Below, piece after piece: positions 46,284-55,595 of a stretch of 64,000 nucleotides of DNA. A model generated the notes under the pieces. The model was not told the DNA's origin. It did no database searches and saw only the letters and a list, made by a program, of their open reading frames with translations. Source of the stretch: Orenia metallireducens (lineage in GTDB: Bacteria > Bacillota > Halanaerobiia > Halobacteroidales > Halobacteroidaceae); NCBI RefSeq assembly GCF_003001995.1, contig NZ_PVNB01000017.1, positions 1 through 64,000 on the forward strand, written 5' to 3'. How positions within the stretch are numbered: the stretch's first letter is position 1; the number at the start of each line of letters is the position of its first letter. The position numbers were made by a program, and so were the translations under genes.

Positions 46284-47069
46284 ATGTTGGCTGATTATCA
46301 TATGCATACAAATTTCAGCAATGACTCTACTTATGAGATGGAGGATGTAATTAAAAAAGCAATATCATTAGAAATTGATGAGATCTGCTTTACTGAGCAT
46401 GTGGATTATGAAGTAAAGGGAGATTTAAATTGTGATTATACTGCTTATATCAAAGAGTTTCAAAGATGTAAAGAAAAATATAAGAATCAAATTACTATCA
46501 AGCTTGGAATTGAATTTGGGATGCAGGTACATACAATCAATCAGTTTCAAAAGGATTTTGATCGATATGACTTTGATTTTGTTATTCTTTCTTGCCATCA
46601 AGTAAATAATCAGGAGTTCTGGTCACAAAATTTTCAAAAGGGAAAGACACAGCAGGAATATAATCGAAAATACTATGAAGAGATATTAAAGGTGATAAGA
46701 GAGTATGATGATTATAGTGTTTTGGGGCATTTAGATATGATTACAAGGTATGATAAACTAGGAAAATATCCTTTTGCAGAGATAAAAGATATTGTGACTG
46801 AAATTTTAACTCAGGTAATTAAGCAGGGAAAAGGAATTGAGGTTAATACCTCTAGCTTCCGCTATGGTTTAGAAGATTTAACACCTTCCAAAGAAATATT
46901 AAAGTTATATCGAGAATTAGGTGGGGAAATTATTACAATAGGCTCAGATACTCATCAAGAAGAGGATGTAGGTCATAAGATTGTCTATGTAAAAGAAGAG
47001 CTTAAAAGACTAGGCTACAAAGAATTTTGTACCTTTGAAAAGATGAAGCCTATTTTTCATAAGTTATAA
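46284..47069 (+). CDS. PHP-domain histidinol-phosphatase-like protein
   Basis: The 261-residue PHP phosphatase has DYHMHTNFSNDS (metal His-x-His), CFTEHVDYE, GIEFGMQ, VLGHLDMITRY and GSDTHQEEDVG in the family order. It resembles HisJ-type histidinol phosphatase. No other his genes are nearby, so it may act on another phosphoester. Confidence 0.85.
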   Translation: MLADYHMHTNFSNDSTYEMEDVIKKAISLEIDEICFTEHVDYEVKGDLNCDYTAYIKEFQRCKEKYKNQITIKLGIEFGMQVHTINQFQKDFDRYDFDFVILSCHQVNNQEFWSQNFQKGKTQQEYNRKYYEEILKVIREYDDYSVLGHLDMITRYDKLGKYPFAEIKDIVTEILTQVIKQGKGIEVNTSSFRYGLEDLTPSKEILKLYRELGGEIITIGSDTHQEEDVGHKIVYVKEELKRLGYKEFCTFEKMKPIFHKL

Positions 47070-47128
47070 TCATTGTTATAAACGTATCTACAAGATACTA
47101 ATATAAATTAAAAAGGAGTGATTGGTAA

Positions 47129-49456
47129 ATGTTCAATATCTTTAAAATTAGTTTAGTTCTATTATTAGTTTTTAGCATATTTATCTTAAATGAAGAAAGA
47201 GCTTTAGCAGAAGCTCAATTAACAGATGAGGAATCTATTGATAGGGTTGTTGCTGAGATGTCCTTAGAAGAGAAAGTATCAATCTTGGTTGGTCCAGGGA
47301 TGTCAGGAGAATCCTTGGTTGGTTTAACTGATGCAGGTGTGCCAGGAGCAGCAGGAAATATCAATGGAGTTCCTCGTTTTGGAATACCAGCTATTGTATT
47401 AGCAGATGGTCCTGCAGGGCTTAGAATCAATTCTACTAGAGAGGGAACAGAGGAGACTTTCTATGCTACAGCCTTTCCTGTAGCAACAGCGATTGCATCT
47501 AGCTGGAATACTGATTTAGCTAAGGAAGTAGGAGATGCAGTAGGCGAGGAGATCAAAGAGTATGGTGTAGATATCTGGTTAGCACCAGCCTTGAATATCC
47601 ACAGAAACCCCTTAACAGGAAGAAACTTTGAATATTATTCTGAAGACCCATTAATCTCAGGTAAGATGGCTGCAGCAGTGGTCAATGGTGTTGAAGATAA
47701 TGGAGTAGGGACAACTATCAAGCATTTTGTAGCAAATAATCAGGAGACTAATAGATTAAGTGTTGATGCAATAATCTCACAAAGAGCTTTAAGGGAGATA
47801 TATCTACGTGGTTTTGAAATAGCAGTAAAGGATGCACAGCCTTGGTCAGTAATGAGCTCTTATAATAGATTAAATGGGAGTTATACATCAGCAAATCAGG
47901 AATTATTAACGACGATTTTACGTGATGAATGGGGATTTAAAGGTTTTGTGATGACAGATTGGTTTGGGGGTTATGAGAGTCTTAAAGTAATCTTTGAGGA
48001 AGGAAACAGTGTATCTGATGTGGTTGCTCAAATGCAAGCAGGGAATGACCTATTGATGCCTGGTACCCCTAATCAAACCCAAGCTTTAATAGATGCTGTA
48101 AAGAGTGGAAAGTTAGATGAAAAAATCCTAGATAAAAACCTTAAAAATATTCTTAAAATGGTACTTCAAACTCCCAGATTTAAAGAGTACAGATACTCTA
48201 ATAAACCAAAGCTTAAGACCAATGCAGAGATATCACGCCAAGTAGCAACAGAAGGGATGGTACTTTTAAAGAATAAGCAGAAAGTATTGCCTTTAAATTC
48301 TGATGCAAAGATAGGTCTGTTTGGTAATGGACAGATTGAAACTATCAAGGGTGGAACAGGTAGTGGTGATGTAAATACAGCCTATACTATCTCTATTGCC
48401 AAAGGATTAGATGAGAATTTTGAATTAGATCAAGATTTATTAGCTAGATATGCTACTTATGTTAGCACATTAAGAGGATTAAAAGAGTATCAAAAACCAC
48501 CTCATAGTTTCTTTGAACAGAAGCCCCAAATTCCAGAAAAGCCCCTAAGAGATAATGAAATTTCAGCAGTAGTTGAAAAGACAGATATAGGAGTAATTGT
48601 AATAGTAAGAAATTCTGGAGAGGGTGGCGATAGAAAGAATGAGAAAGGTGATTTTCTCTTAACAGATGAAGAACAGAAGATGATAGAGAGAGTCTCCAAT
48701 GCGTATCATAAGGTAGGTAAGCAGGTAGTAGTAGTTCTTAATATAGGTGGAGTAATCGAGGTAGCTAGTTGGAGGGATAAAGTAGATGGAATCTTATTAT
48801 CTTGGCAGCCTGGGCAAGAGGCAGGTTATGCTATAGCAGATGTATTATCAGGAAGAGCAAATCCATCTGGAAAATTAGCAACGACCTTCCCTATGGATTA
48901 TGGTGATGTGCCATCAGCAGCTAATTTCCCGGGAGATGATCCAGTAGACCCAAGTAAAGTAGTTTATGAAGAGGGAATTTATGTAGGGTACCGCTACTAT
49001 GATAAGTTTGATATTAAGCCAGCTTATGAATTTGGTTACGGTCTATCCTATACTAGTTTTGAATATAGTAACCTAAAACTTAACTCAAATATCTTTAAGG
49101 ATAAGATAAGAGTAACAGTTGATATAACAAATACTGGTAAGGTAGCAGGGAAAGAGGTAGTAGAGTTATACTTGAATGCACCAGCTAATAAACTAGATAA
49201 ACCTATCCAAGAATTAAAAGGTTTTGCTAAGACGAAATTATTACAGCCAGCAGAGACCCAAACTATTAGCTTTGAAATTGATGCTAGGACATTGGCATCC
49301 TTTGATGAAAATAAGTCAGCTTGGCTAGCAGAAGCAGGTAAGTATGAATTAAGGGTCGGTGCTTCATCAAGAGATATTAGAAGAAGAGCTTTCTTTAAGC
49401 TAAAAAAAGATTTAATAGTAGAAGAGGTTAATGATCTTTTAGAGCCTACAAATTAA
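47129..49456 (+). CDS. Secreted GH3 beta-glucosidase
   Basis: The 775-residue protein has a signal peptide (about 1-27, ending ALAEA). The GH3 N-terminal barrel carries the nucleophile Asp in GFVMTDWFGG (about residue 276) and the conserved KHFVANNQETNR. The GH3 C-terminal domain follows, then a fibronectin-III-like end (KVAGKEVVELYLNAP). It probably cleaves beta-glucosides outside the inner membrane to feed the GH1 enzyme and other sugar genes. It stands alone, followed by a heptamer hairpin repeat. Confidence 0.93.
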   Translation: MFNIFKISLVLLLVFSIFILNEERALAEAQLTDEESIDRVVAEMSLEEKVSILVGPGMSGESLVGLTDAGVPGAAGNINGVPRFGIPAIVLADGPAGLRINSTREGTEETFYATAFPVATAIASSWNTDLAKEVGDAVGEEIKEYGVDIWLAPALNIHRNPLTGRNFEYYSEDPLISGKMAAAVVNGVEDNGVGTTIKHFVANNQETNRLSVDAIISQRALREIYLRGFEIAVKDAQPWSVMSSYNRLNGSYTSANQELLTTILRDEWGFKGFVMTDWFGGYESLKVIFEEGNSVSDVVAQMQAGNDLLMPGTPNQTQALIDAVKSGKLDEKILDKNLKNILKMVLQTPRFKEYRYSNKPKLKTNAEISRQVATEGMVLLKNKQKVLPLNSDAKIGLFGNGQIETIKGGTGSGDVNTAYTISIAKGLDENFELDQDLLARYATYVSTLRGLKEYQKPPHSFFEQKPQIPEKPLRDNEISAVVEKTDIGVIVIVRNSGEGGDRKNEKGDFLLTDEEQKMIERVSNAYHKVGKQVVVVLNIGGVIEVASWRDKVDGILLSWQPGQEAGYAIADVLSGRANPSGKLATTFPMDYGDVPSAANFPGDDPVDPSKVVYEEGIYVGYRYYDKFDIKPAYEFGYGLSYTSFEYSNLKLNSNIFKDKIRVTVDITNTGKVAGKEVVELYLNAPANKLDKPIQELKGFAKTKLLQPAETQTISFEIDARTLASFDENKSAWLAEAGKYELRVGASSRDIRRRAFFKLKKDLIVEEVNDLLEPTN

Positions 49457-49465
49457 ATTGATTTA

Positions 49466-49538
49466 CAGAAGTGATAATAAGTAATGAGTGGTAGACAACA
49501 ATTATTCAGATAGTTGTTAGCTGCTTATTACTTATAGA
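49466..49538. repeat. Heptamer-periodic hairpin repeat
   Basis: TAATAAG-TAATGAG-TGGTAGA on the left and GCTGCTT-ATTACTT-ATAG on the right pair around ACAACTATC-type inner arms (ACAACAATTATTCAGATAGTTGT). Confidence 0.5.
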
Positions 49539-49636
49539 TTAAATGTAGTTTTGAAATTAGATATTATGATATCATCAATTTAATAAATCTTTATGATAAA
49601 TATATAGAGTATGAAGCAGGAACTGTAATATTTTTC

Positions 49637-49692
49637 ATGGGTTCCAGCATTACAGAATCAAGAGATGATTGATTGGTTATTTGAGTAGGAAA
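49637..49692 (+). pseudogene. Possible esterase C-terminal relic
   Basis: One frame reads YFSWVPALQNQEMIDWLFE and stops. Carboxylesterases of the alpha/beta-hydrolase fold often end in HxSWxxAYQNxELYDWLLxQ. Nothing recognisable remains upstream. Weak, by motif only. Confidence 0.35.
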
Positions 49693-49729
49693 GTAATAAT
49701 AGACTTAGTTATTAGATAAAATTATATTT

Positions 49730-49763
49730 AGAAGAACTTAGACTTTAAAGTCTAAGTTCTTCT
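49730..49763. terminator. Perfect 34-bp palindrome
   Basis: AGAAGAACTTAGACTTT and its exact reverse complement abut with no loop, 25 bp before the HAD gene. There is little T tail. Confidence 0.65.
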
Positions 49764-49787
49764 ACTTGTATATAGGAGATGATAGGG

Positions 49788-50675
49788 ATGTTTAATGATA
49801 AAATAGAGATGGTCTTGTTAGATATGGATGGAACTTTATTAAATTCACAATCTGAGGTCTCACCAAAGAATAAAGAAATATTAAAGCAATTGATTTCAAA
49901 GGGTTATAAGGTTGCTATTGCTACTGGGAGAAATTATCATGAAGCTAGAAGTGTAGTCAAGGATATTGCAGGTTTAGCTTATATCACCAATAATGGTAGT
50001 CATATTACAGACTTTAATGGCGAGATTATCTTTAATCGAACTATTGGTCAAGAAGATACTATCTCTTTACTTAAAATAATAGAAAGTTACCCTTCACTTA
50101 ATTATTCATTAGCTGCTCCAGAAGAGATCTATATGAAGAGTAAATTAAAGTTTATTAAGATGGTTTTATCTCACAAGGGAGTATTTAAGAATAAATTGAA
50201 TCTCTTTAAAAGCTTTGCCTTAATAAAGCGGTTAATCAGATTATTTAATTCACGAAAGACCTCAGATAATATTTATGAGGTGCTAAAAAATAGTTCTTTA
50301 GCCGTGCAAAAGATAGATGTAATGGGTAAAATAGATGAAATGGAATCCTTTAAAAAAAGAATTGTAGAAAGCTTTGGAGAGAAATTTAAACTAAGCAGTT
50401 CTTCTAAAGACAATTTAGAGATAAATCCCCTCAATATATCTAAGGGAACAGGACTAGTATATTTAGCAGATAAACTAGGAATTGATGTTAAGAACTGTAT
50501 TGCTTTTGGAGATGGGGGAAATGATTTAGAACTCTTTGATATTGTAGGAACCTCGGTAGCAATGTCAAACTCTGAATTTAGTGAGTTGAAGAAGAAAGCA
50601 GATATCATAGCTGAAAGTAATGATGATGATGGGGTAGCAAAAATATTGACTAGGTTATTAGTAGTTAAAGCTTAG
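49788..50675 (+). CDS. Cof-type HAD-IIB sugar-phosphate phosphatase
   Basis: The ~295-residue HAD phosphatase has motif I LLDMDGTLLNSQ, motif II AIATGRN and motif IV IAFGDGGNDLELF, with a long C2 cap between. Such enzymes dephosphorylate sugar phosphates or pyridoxal phosphate. ATG 49788 is chosen because AGGAG ends directly at ATG 49779. It is convergent with the DeoR gene. Confidence 0.9.
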   Translation: MFNDKIEMVLLDMDGTLLNSQSEVSPKNKEILKQLISKGYKVAIATGRNYHEARSVVKDIAGLAYITNNGSHITDFNGEIIFNRTIGQEDTISLLKIIESYPSLNYSLAAPEEIYMKSKLKFIKMVLSHKGVFKNKLNLFKSFALIKRLIRLFNSRKTSDNIYEVLKNSSLAVQKIDVMGKIDEMESFKKRIVESFGEKFKLSSSSKDNLEINPLNISKGTGLVYLADKLGIDVKNCIAFGDGGNDLELFDIVGTSVAMSNSEFSELKKKADIIAESNDDDGVAKILTRLLVVKA

Positions 50676-50683
50676 TTAAAATA

Positions 50684-50719
50684 AAAGATAAAGGCTAATT
50701 AAAATTAGCCTTTATCTTT
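50684..50719. terminator. Bidirectional terminator
   Basis: AAAGATAAAGGCTAATT (50684-50700) pairs perfectly with 50703-50719 around AA, between convergent genes. Confidence 0.88.
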
Positions 50720-50741
50720 GGAAATTAGTTGATTATTGGTA

Positions 50742-51503
50742 TTATCTTTTGATAATCTCTTTATTTAATTGACCAAATTTCTGAATAATCTCCTCTTCAA
50801 TTGAGCTATCAGTAATAATTTTATCTATCTCATCTAAAGTAGCAAACTGCGAAAGTCCAATCTCATTAAAAGCAGTATGGTTGGCTAAAATTATTACTTC
50901 ATTAGCTCTTTTAACCATATTAGATTTTGTTTCAGTCTCCAATTCATTAATCTCTGTGGCCCCACGCTCAACTGAGATCCCTTTACAGGATAAGAAAGCC
51001 TTATTAGCATAGTAATTGTTGATATTCTTATTGGCTAAAGGTCCTACAAATGAAAGAGAGCTCCTTCTTAATAGACCACCTGTAGAGATAACAGAAATAT
51101 TCTCATTTTTAGATAACTCATAAACTATTCTATTGGAATTAGTTATAATATTGATATTCTGCTCAAAATCAATCAATTCCTTAGCTAGATAAAGGCAGGT
51201 AGTGCTGGCATCCATAAAGATTGTATCACCAGGGTTAATGAATTGACAAGCCCTTTTAGCAATCTCTTTCTTCTCTTTTTTATATTTATTCTCTCTTATA
51301 TGAAAAGATAATTCACTGTTTGTATCTATAGCAATTGCCCCGCCATGAGTCCTTTTAAGTAAATTCTCTTCCTCTAATTTATTTAAATCTGATCTAATAG
51401 TCTCATCAGTCACTTTAAAGGCTTTACTTAAATCTTTAACTTTAACAGCATTCTCTTCATTTATTATTTTAATGATTTCTTTTCTTCTTTCCTCAGCAAT
51501 CAT
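50742..51503 (-). CDS. DeoR-family regulator, probably of rhamnose genes (RhaR-like)
   Basis: The 253-residue repressor has the DeoR helix-turn-helix (ERRKEIIKIINEENAVKVKDLSKAFKVTDETIRSDLNKLEEENLLKRTHGG) and the sugar-phosphate-sensing DeoRC domain (DTIFMDASTTCLYLAKEL). Several Firmicutes control L-rhamnose use through DeoR-type RhaR. This gene is divergent from the porin and next to rhaBAD. Similar A/C-rich tracts precede it, the porin and rhaB, so I infer that it regulates all three. Confidence 0.85.
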   Translation of the reverse strand: MIAEERRKEIIKIINEENAVKVKDLSKAFKVTDETIRSDLNKLEEENLLKRTHGGAIAIDTNSELSFHIRENKYKKEKKEIAKRACQFINPGDTIFMDASTTCLYLAKELIDFEQNINIITNSNRIVYELSKNENISVISTGGLLRRSSLSFVGPLANKNINNYYANKAFLSCKGISVERGATEINELETETKSNMVKRANEVIILANHTAFNEIGLSQFATLDEIDKIITDSSIEEEIIQKFGQLNKEIIKR

Positions 51504-51779
51504 AATTAAAACTCTCCTTTAAATTTATATTTTATCCTGTGGTTATTTTTATAAGCTAATTATAACATATTTATGAAATAACTAAAAGAAGATATTTGGT
51601 TTCAAAGCGGTTTTAGTCTAAAAATAAAAAAAATCAAAATAAAAACAAAATCAAAATAATGTTTCGTAATTTTATTTAAATGAGATTAATAAGATGAATA
51701 TTACCTTAAATTTATAGTAATAATCTATCTGTGATTGATAAAAAATATGATAAAAAGTTAAGTTATTATAAATTAAGCC

Positions 51780-51866
51780 TTGACTTTCTTTTGCATTGAT
51801 ATTAAAATAAAAATATAACAAAATAAATAACGAAACAACAAAACAAAAACAAGAATAAAACAAAAT
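51780..51866 (+). promoter_or_regulatory. Porin promoter and DeoR-type operator tract
   Basis: TTGACT (51780-51785), 17 bases and TAAAAT (51803-51808) are followed by a tract of repeated ACAAAAT/AACAAAAC units (51811-51866). The same promoter and tract occur before rhaB, which points to one shared regulator. Confidence 0.75.
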
Positions 51867-51902
51867 ATGATTTTTATCAACTATTGGGTAACAAGTTTAA
51901 GT

Positions 51903-52015
51903 TAATGGATATAAGTCTATAAAATAAGTATTAATATGAGAGTCCGTTACTATCTTTGGTCTGACGTAAATCTTTTAGGTTTATACAGAGAAGATATAAT
52001 GGGCTCTATTTTATA
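51903..52015 (+). ncRNA. Structured leader RNA of the porin gene (conserved with rhaB leader)
   Basis: A conserved stretch (TTAATGGATATAAGTCTATA...) leads into AGAGTCCGTTA (51939-51949), which pairs over 11 bp with TAATGGGCTCT (51997-52007) and is followed by ATTTTATA. Inside the loop TCTG...CAGA and GTAAATC...GGTTTATAC can pair. The same architecture with changed but still pairing bases lies before rhaB. It is likely an attenuator or ligand- or protein-controlled terminator. Confidence 0.6.
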
Positions 52016-52192
52016 TTGAATATGATAATAAATCCAAATAACTTAATTAATATAAGCAATAAAAATTAAAATGTTATAGTTTTACTTTAAAATTGAAAGG
52101 GGGTGATAGAAGGAAACAAGAAATTGCCATTCTTATAATATTCAAAAGCTATTAAAATCTTAGATAGCTTTAAGTACTCAACAAAAGGGGGG

Positions 52193-52290
52193 ATTACGAA
52201 AAAGTTTCTTGGTTACTTAATTTACTATGGTTATAGTTTCACCAGCATTTGCAGTAGAGAATAATATTAGAAATACTAAGTATTAAAGAG
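52193..52290 (+). pseudogene. Relic of a small secreted or outer-membrane protein
   Basis: After a GGGGGG ribosome-like site the sequence ACG AAA AAG TTT resembles a mutated start. A frame-shifted tail reads FTMVIVSPAFAVENNIRNTKY, a typical signal-peptide end. It looks like a decayed gene start, with no body. Confidence 0.4.
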
Positions 52291-52458
52291 ATATAGCCTG
52301 ATTCATTCTTTTTTGATAACTTATATACTCTTTATAAATAAGACCAATAACTTAATAACCGCTATCAGTAAATTTTAAAAATATCACCTATATCAGTTAG
52401 TAGGGTGAATGTTATTGAAAAGATTTAATATTAAAATAAATAGAAAGAAGGGATAAAA

Positions 52459-53508
52459 ATGAAAAAGAAATTGTTAATAATGAGTTTGATGTTTGTTCTG
52501 ATAATTGGTACTGCTAACTCTGCTTTTGCGATAGGTGGAGAGAAAGTAAAGTTCTCTGGTTATTTAGGTTTTAGATATGACTATGGGGATGATAGTAATG
52601 GTGCGGCTAGAGATAGAGGAGTATTGAAAAATGCGATTAATGCAGATATTACTGCTAGCTATCTGATTGATGACAGAACAGCGGTTCATTTCCATACAAA
52701 TAACTATCAGGAGATGAGATACACTGGAAATTATACTACTGATACTGTTGACACATATGTAACAACTTCACTTGGTGATTATAACCTTAGAGTTGGTAAC
52801 TTTGGTGCAGATTCTGTCGGTTATGGGTTGGTTAAAGGTGGTGGCGGTTATAATACCAACGTCAGAGGGGTAGAATTAGCTCATAATTTTAATGATAAGC
52901 TTAAAGCTACAGTATTTTCTGGTTCATTAGAAGGTAAGGGTAATGATGAGTATCCAAATCAATATTATTATGATATTTATGGTGACGAGCATGGTGGTAA
53001 ATATGACTTTGTAGAGCTTGCTTACAAGTTATCTGATAAGACTAATATTAAAGGAGTTTATCATCAGAATCGTGACTATGATAATCAGTATTATGAGGTT
53101 GGTTTTGATACCAAGTTACCACATCATTTTTCTGCTACTGTAGCAGGTGCCACAGCCAGTTTAGATACAGCTACTATAAATACAGATGATACTAGTTATA
53201 TGGCTCGATTAAAGTATGGTGAGGCTGCTTTTTGGGCACCAGGTCATTCTTGGGATCTTTTTGCCACATATCATAAAAATCCTGCTAATGCTACTCTTGA
53301 TGGAGGTCTTGACAATGATTTTTATGGGGCTCATATCGATAATTTTAAAGGAGTTGTCTTGGGTGGACATTATGTTATTAGAAGAGGTATTTTGCTTACT
53401 GGATTTGTTATGAATGGAGAAAGAATTTCAACAGATAAATGGCATACTAGAGAAGCAGGCGATGATTTTACAGCAGCTCGTATGCAGGTTGATTTTATAA
53501 TTTTTTAA
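52459..53508 (+). CDS. Outer-membrane porin-like beta-barrel
   Basis: The 349-residue protein has a signal peptide (cut after SAFA, about residue 24) and then strand-turn repeats rich in Tyr, Gly and Asp (KVKFSGYLGFRYDYGDD, TAVHFHTNNY, YNLRVGNFGADSVGYG, TNIKGVYHQNRDYDNQYYEVGF). It ends ARMQVDFIIF, with the terminal Phe that BAM-assembled barrels carry. It probably lets rhamnose or rhamnosides through the outer membrane, given its promoter shared with rhaB. The substrate is inferred. Confidence 0.82.
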   Translation: MKKKLLIMSLMFVLIIGTANSAFAIGGEKVKFSGYLGFRYDYGDDSNGAARDRGVLKNAINADITASYLIDDRTAVHFHTNNYQEMRYTGNYTTDTVDTYVTTSLGDYNLRVGNFGADSVGYGLVKGGGGYNTNVRGVELAHNFNDKLKATVFSGSLEGKGNDEYPNQYYYDIYGDEHGGKYDFVELAYKLSDKTNIKGVYHQNRDYDNQYYEVGFDTKLPHHFSATVAGATASLDTATINTDDTSYMARLKYGEAAFWAPGHSWDLFATYHKNPANATLDGGLDNDFYGAHIDNFKGVVLGGHYVIRRGILLTGFVMNGERISTDKWHTREAGDDFTAARMQVDFIIF

Positions 53509-53625
53509 AGAATAAAAAGTACTATTTGATTGAAATAGAGTAAAAAATATAACTCTATGTTATGAGTTAAGTTTTAGAACAGTCTTAGAATAAAACCCCT
53601 TATATTCTTCTTTATAAAACTGTTA

Positions 53626-53708
53626 GGTATTTCCAATATTTCTGCTGTAAAGCTTGTCTGTTAGCTTTATTTTATAGAAATGCTGGGAATACCTTATTTG
53701 TTTTTATG
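53626..53708 (+). terminator. Large hairpin terminator after the porin
   Basis: AGGTATTTCCAATATTTCT pairs with AGAAATGCTGGGAATACCT with minor bulges, around a nested AAGCT/AGCTT hairpin, then TATTTGTTTTTAT. Confidence 0.7.
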
Positions 53709-53788
53709 GGGATAATATAATCTATATGTAATTAAAGGCATCTATTCTAATCTACTTGTTTATTAACTTGAAATTCAAACAATTAATT

Positions 53789-53866
53789 CTTGACTTTCTT
53801 TTTGCAATATATTAAAATAAAAATACAACAAAAGAAAACCAAAAAAACAAAAATGGTAAAACAGAA
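53789..53866 (+). promoter_or_regulatory. rhaB promoter and DeoR-type operator tract
   Basis: TTGACT, a 17-base spacer (TTCTTTTTGCAATATAT) and TAAAAT repeat the porin promoter nearly base for base. An A/C-rich tract (ACAACAAAAGAAAACC...AACAAAAATGG) follows, as before the porin. Confidence 0.75.
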
Positions 53867-53910
53867 TTTTATCAGTTGTTTCTGGTTATAATAGTACATT
53901 ATAGTAATTA

Positions 53911-54022
53911 TAATGAATATAAGTTTATAAGATTATTATTTTAATATAAGAGTTCATTAATATGTATAACCTGACTAGATATGATCAATTTTAGTTAGGG
54001 ATTTAATGGACTCTATTTTTAT
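53911..54022 (+). ncRNA. Structured leader RNA of rhaB (conserved with porin leader)
   Basis: TAATGAATATAAGTTTATAAGAT leads into AGAGTTCATTAA (53949-53960), pairing over 12 bp with TTAATGGACTCT (54003-54014), followed by ATTTTTAT. Inside, CCTGACTA pairs with TAGTTAGGG. Compared with the porin leader three stem positions differ but still pair (T-G/T-A, C-G/T-G, G-T/A-T), which supports selection on RNA structure. Confidence 0.6.
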
Positions 54023-54108
54023 GTTAATTTAGTGAAGTAATCGAAAATTAAATAAATAAAAATATTGAAATTTATAAATTAGTTTTACAGATGCTAGGAG
54101 GAGGTAAC

Positions 54109-55581
54109 ATGGAGATAAGATCTTTGGCTATAGATATTGGTGCTTCTAGTGGACGACTTATTCAAGGGACATTAGAAGATGATATGATAAGCCTAGAAGA
54201 GATACACAGATTTAAAAACCAAATAACAAACAAAAGGGATCAAAAAGGAAATGAACATGCTTGTTGGGAGCTTGATAAGCTTTATAATGAAATTTTAGTA
54301 GGAATTAAGAAGAGCAAAAGTAATGATATAGAAAGCATTGGCATTGATACTTGGGCAGTAGATTTTGTATTACTTAATTCAGCTAATGAAGTTATAGGTG
54401 ATACAGTATCTTATCGCTGCCATAGAACTGATAGGGTAATGGAAGAGGTCTTTGATATTATTTCTAAAGAAGAGATTTATAATAAGACAGGCATACAGTT
54501 CTTGCAATTTAATACAATTTATCAGCTCTATGCTGTCAAGAAATCAGACCCTGAATATTTAGAAGAAGCCAAGTCTTTTCTAATGGTTCCTGATTACTTT
54601 AATTATCTATTGACAGGAAAGAAGAGTAATGAATATACAAATGCTACTAGCACTCAATTATTTAATGTTAGTACTAAAAGTTGGGATCAAGAGATTTTAA
54701 AGCAACTAGATATTCCTAGCAGTATATTTAATGATCCAGTCAAGCCTGGGACAGTAATTGGAGAGATTAAAGATGAATTAAAAGAGTCTTTAGATATAGA
54801 AGAGTTGAAGGTGATTGCTCCTGCTACTCATGATACTGGTTCATCAATTGTAGCAGTTCCGACCAATTCAGCAGATTATGCTTATATCAGCTCTGGAACC
54901 TGGTCTTTAATGGGGGTAGAGACTAAGAAGCCAATTTGTACTAAAAAGGCATTAGAATATAACTTTACCAATGAAGGTGGAGCTTATGAAACTAATAGAT
55001 TTTTAAAGAACATCATGGGATTATGGTTGATTCAAGAGGTTAAGAAAGAGCTTAATGATCAATATGACTTTGGTGAGTTAGTAGAGTTAGCAAAAGAAGA
55101 GCAGGCTTTTAACTCTTTAATCAACCCTAATGATAGTAGGTTCTTAAATCCTGAGAGTATGATTGCAGAGATTAAAAAATATTGTCAAGAAACAGAGCAA
55201 GTAGTACCTCAAAAACCTGGTGAGCTGGCTAGATGTATCTTTGAAAGTTTGGCTTTCCAATATAAGCAAGTACTAGAAGAGTTAACAGAGGTAACTACTA
55301 AAGAGATTAATAAGATTCATATCATTGGTGGAGGGGTTCAAAATGAGTTCTTAAACCAATTAACTGCTGATATTACTGGTTTAGAGGTATATGCAGGTCC
55401 GATAGAAGCAACAGCAATAGGAAATTTATTGGTGCAATATATTGCTTTAGGGTATATTGATTCATTAGAAGAAGCAAGAGAGATAGTCAGTAATTCATTT
55501 ACAATCAAAAATTATACGCCTAATCTTTCCTTAGAAGAGGTAGAGAATAATTGGATAAAATTCAAAGAGCTACAAAATTAG
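54109..55581 (+). CDS. rhaB: Rhamnulokinase
   Basis: The 490-residue FGGY kinase phosphorylates L-rhamnulose. It has LAIDIGASSGRLIQG, IDTWAVDFVLL, APATHDTGSSIVAVP and ISSGTWSLMG, which separate RhaB from glycerol and xylulose kinases. ATG 54109 follows AGGAGGAGG and is preferred to ATG 54091 inside that site. rhaA follows after 14 bp. Confidence 0.94.
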   Translation: MEIRSLAIDIGASSGRLIQGTLEDDMISLEEIHRFKNQITNKRDQKGNEHACWELDKLYNEILVGIKKSKSNDIESIGIDTWAVDFVLLNSANEVIGDTVSYRCHRTDRVMEEVFDIISKEEIYNKTGIQFLQFNTIYQLYAVKKSDPEYLEEAKSFLMVPDYFNYLLTGKKSNEYTNATSTQLFNVSTKSWDQEILKQLDIPSSIFNDPVKPGTVIGEIKDELKESLDIEELKVIAPATHDTGSSIVAVPTNSADYAYISSGTWSLMGVETKKPICTKKALEYNFTNEGGAYETNRFLKNIMGLWLIQEVKKELNDQYDFGELVELAKEEQAFNSLINPNDSRFLNPESMIAEIKKYCQETEQVVPQKPGELARCIFESLAFQYKQVLEELTEVTTKEINKIHIIGGGVQNEFLNQLTADITGLEVYAGPIEATAIGNLLVQYIALGYIDSLEEAREIVSNSFTIKNYTPNLSLEEVENNWIKFKELQN

Positions 55582-55595
55582 AAGGAGGAGCTATT

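Larger units (their letters stand above)
51504..52458. other. Long divergent regulatory region before the porin
   Basis: This 955-bp stretch holds A/C-rich operator-like tracts by the DeoR start (about 51625-51660), a possible cre-like site (TCAAAGCGGTTTTA, 51602-51615, two mismatches), the porin promoter, the structured leader at 51903-52015 and a relic signal peptide at about 52193-52290. No other gene is supported. Confidence 0.6.
53509..54108. other. Region between porin and rhaB
   Basis: The 600 bp hold a terminator (53626-53708), the rhaB promoter/operator tract and the structured rhaB leader. I see no gene. Confidence 0.6.

Noticed and set aside
51672-51863. Minus-strand ORF in the DeoR-porin intergenic region
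   Set aside because: Composition is that of AT-rich regulatory DNA (Phe, Tyr and Ile only), there is no ribosome site, and it overlaps the promoter and operator tract.
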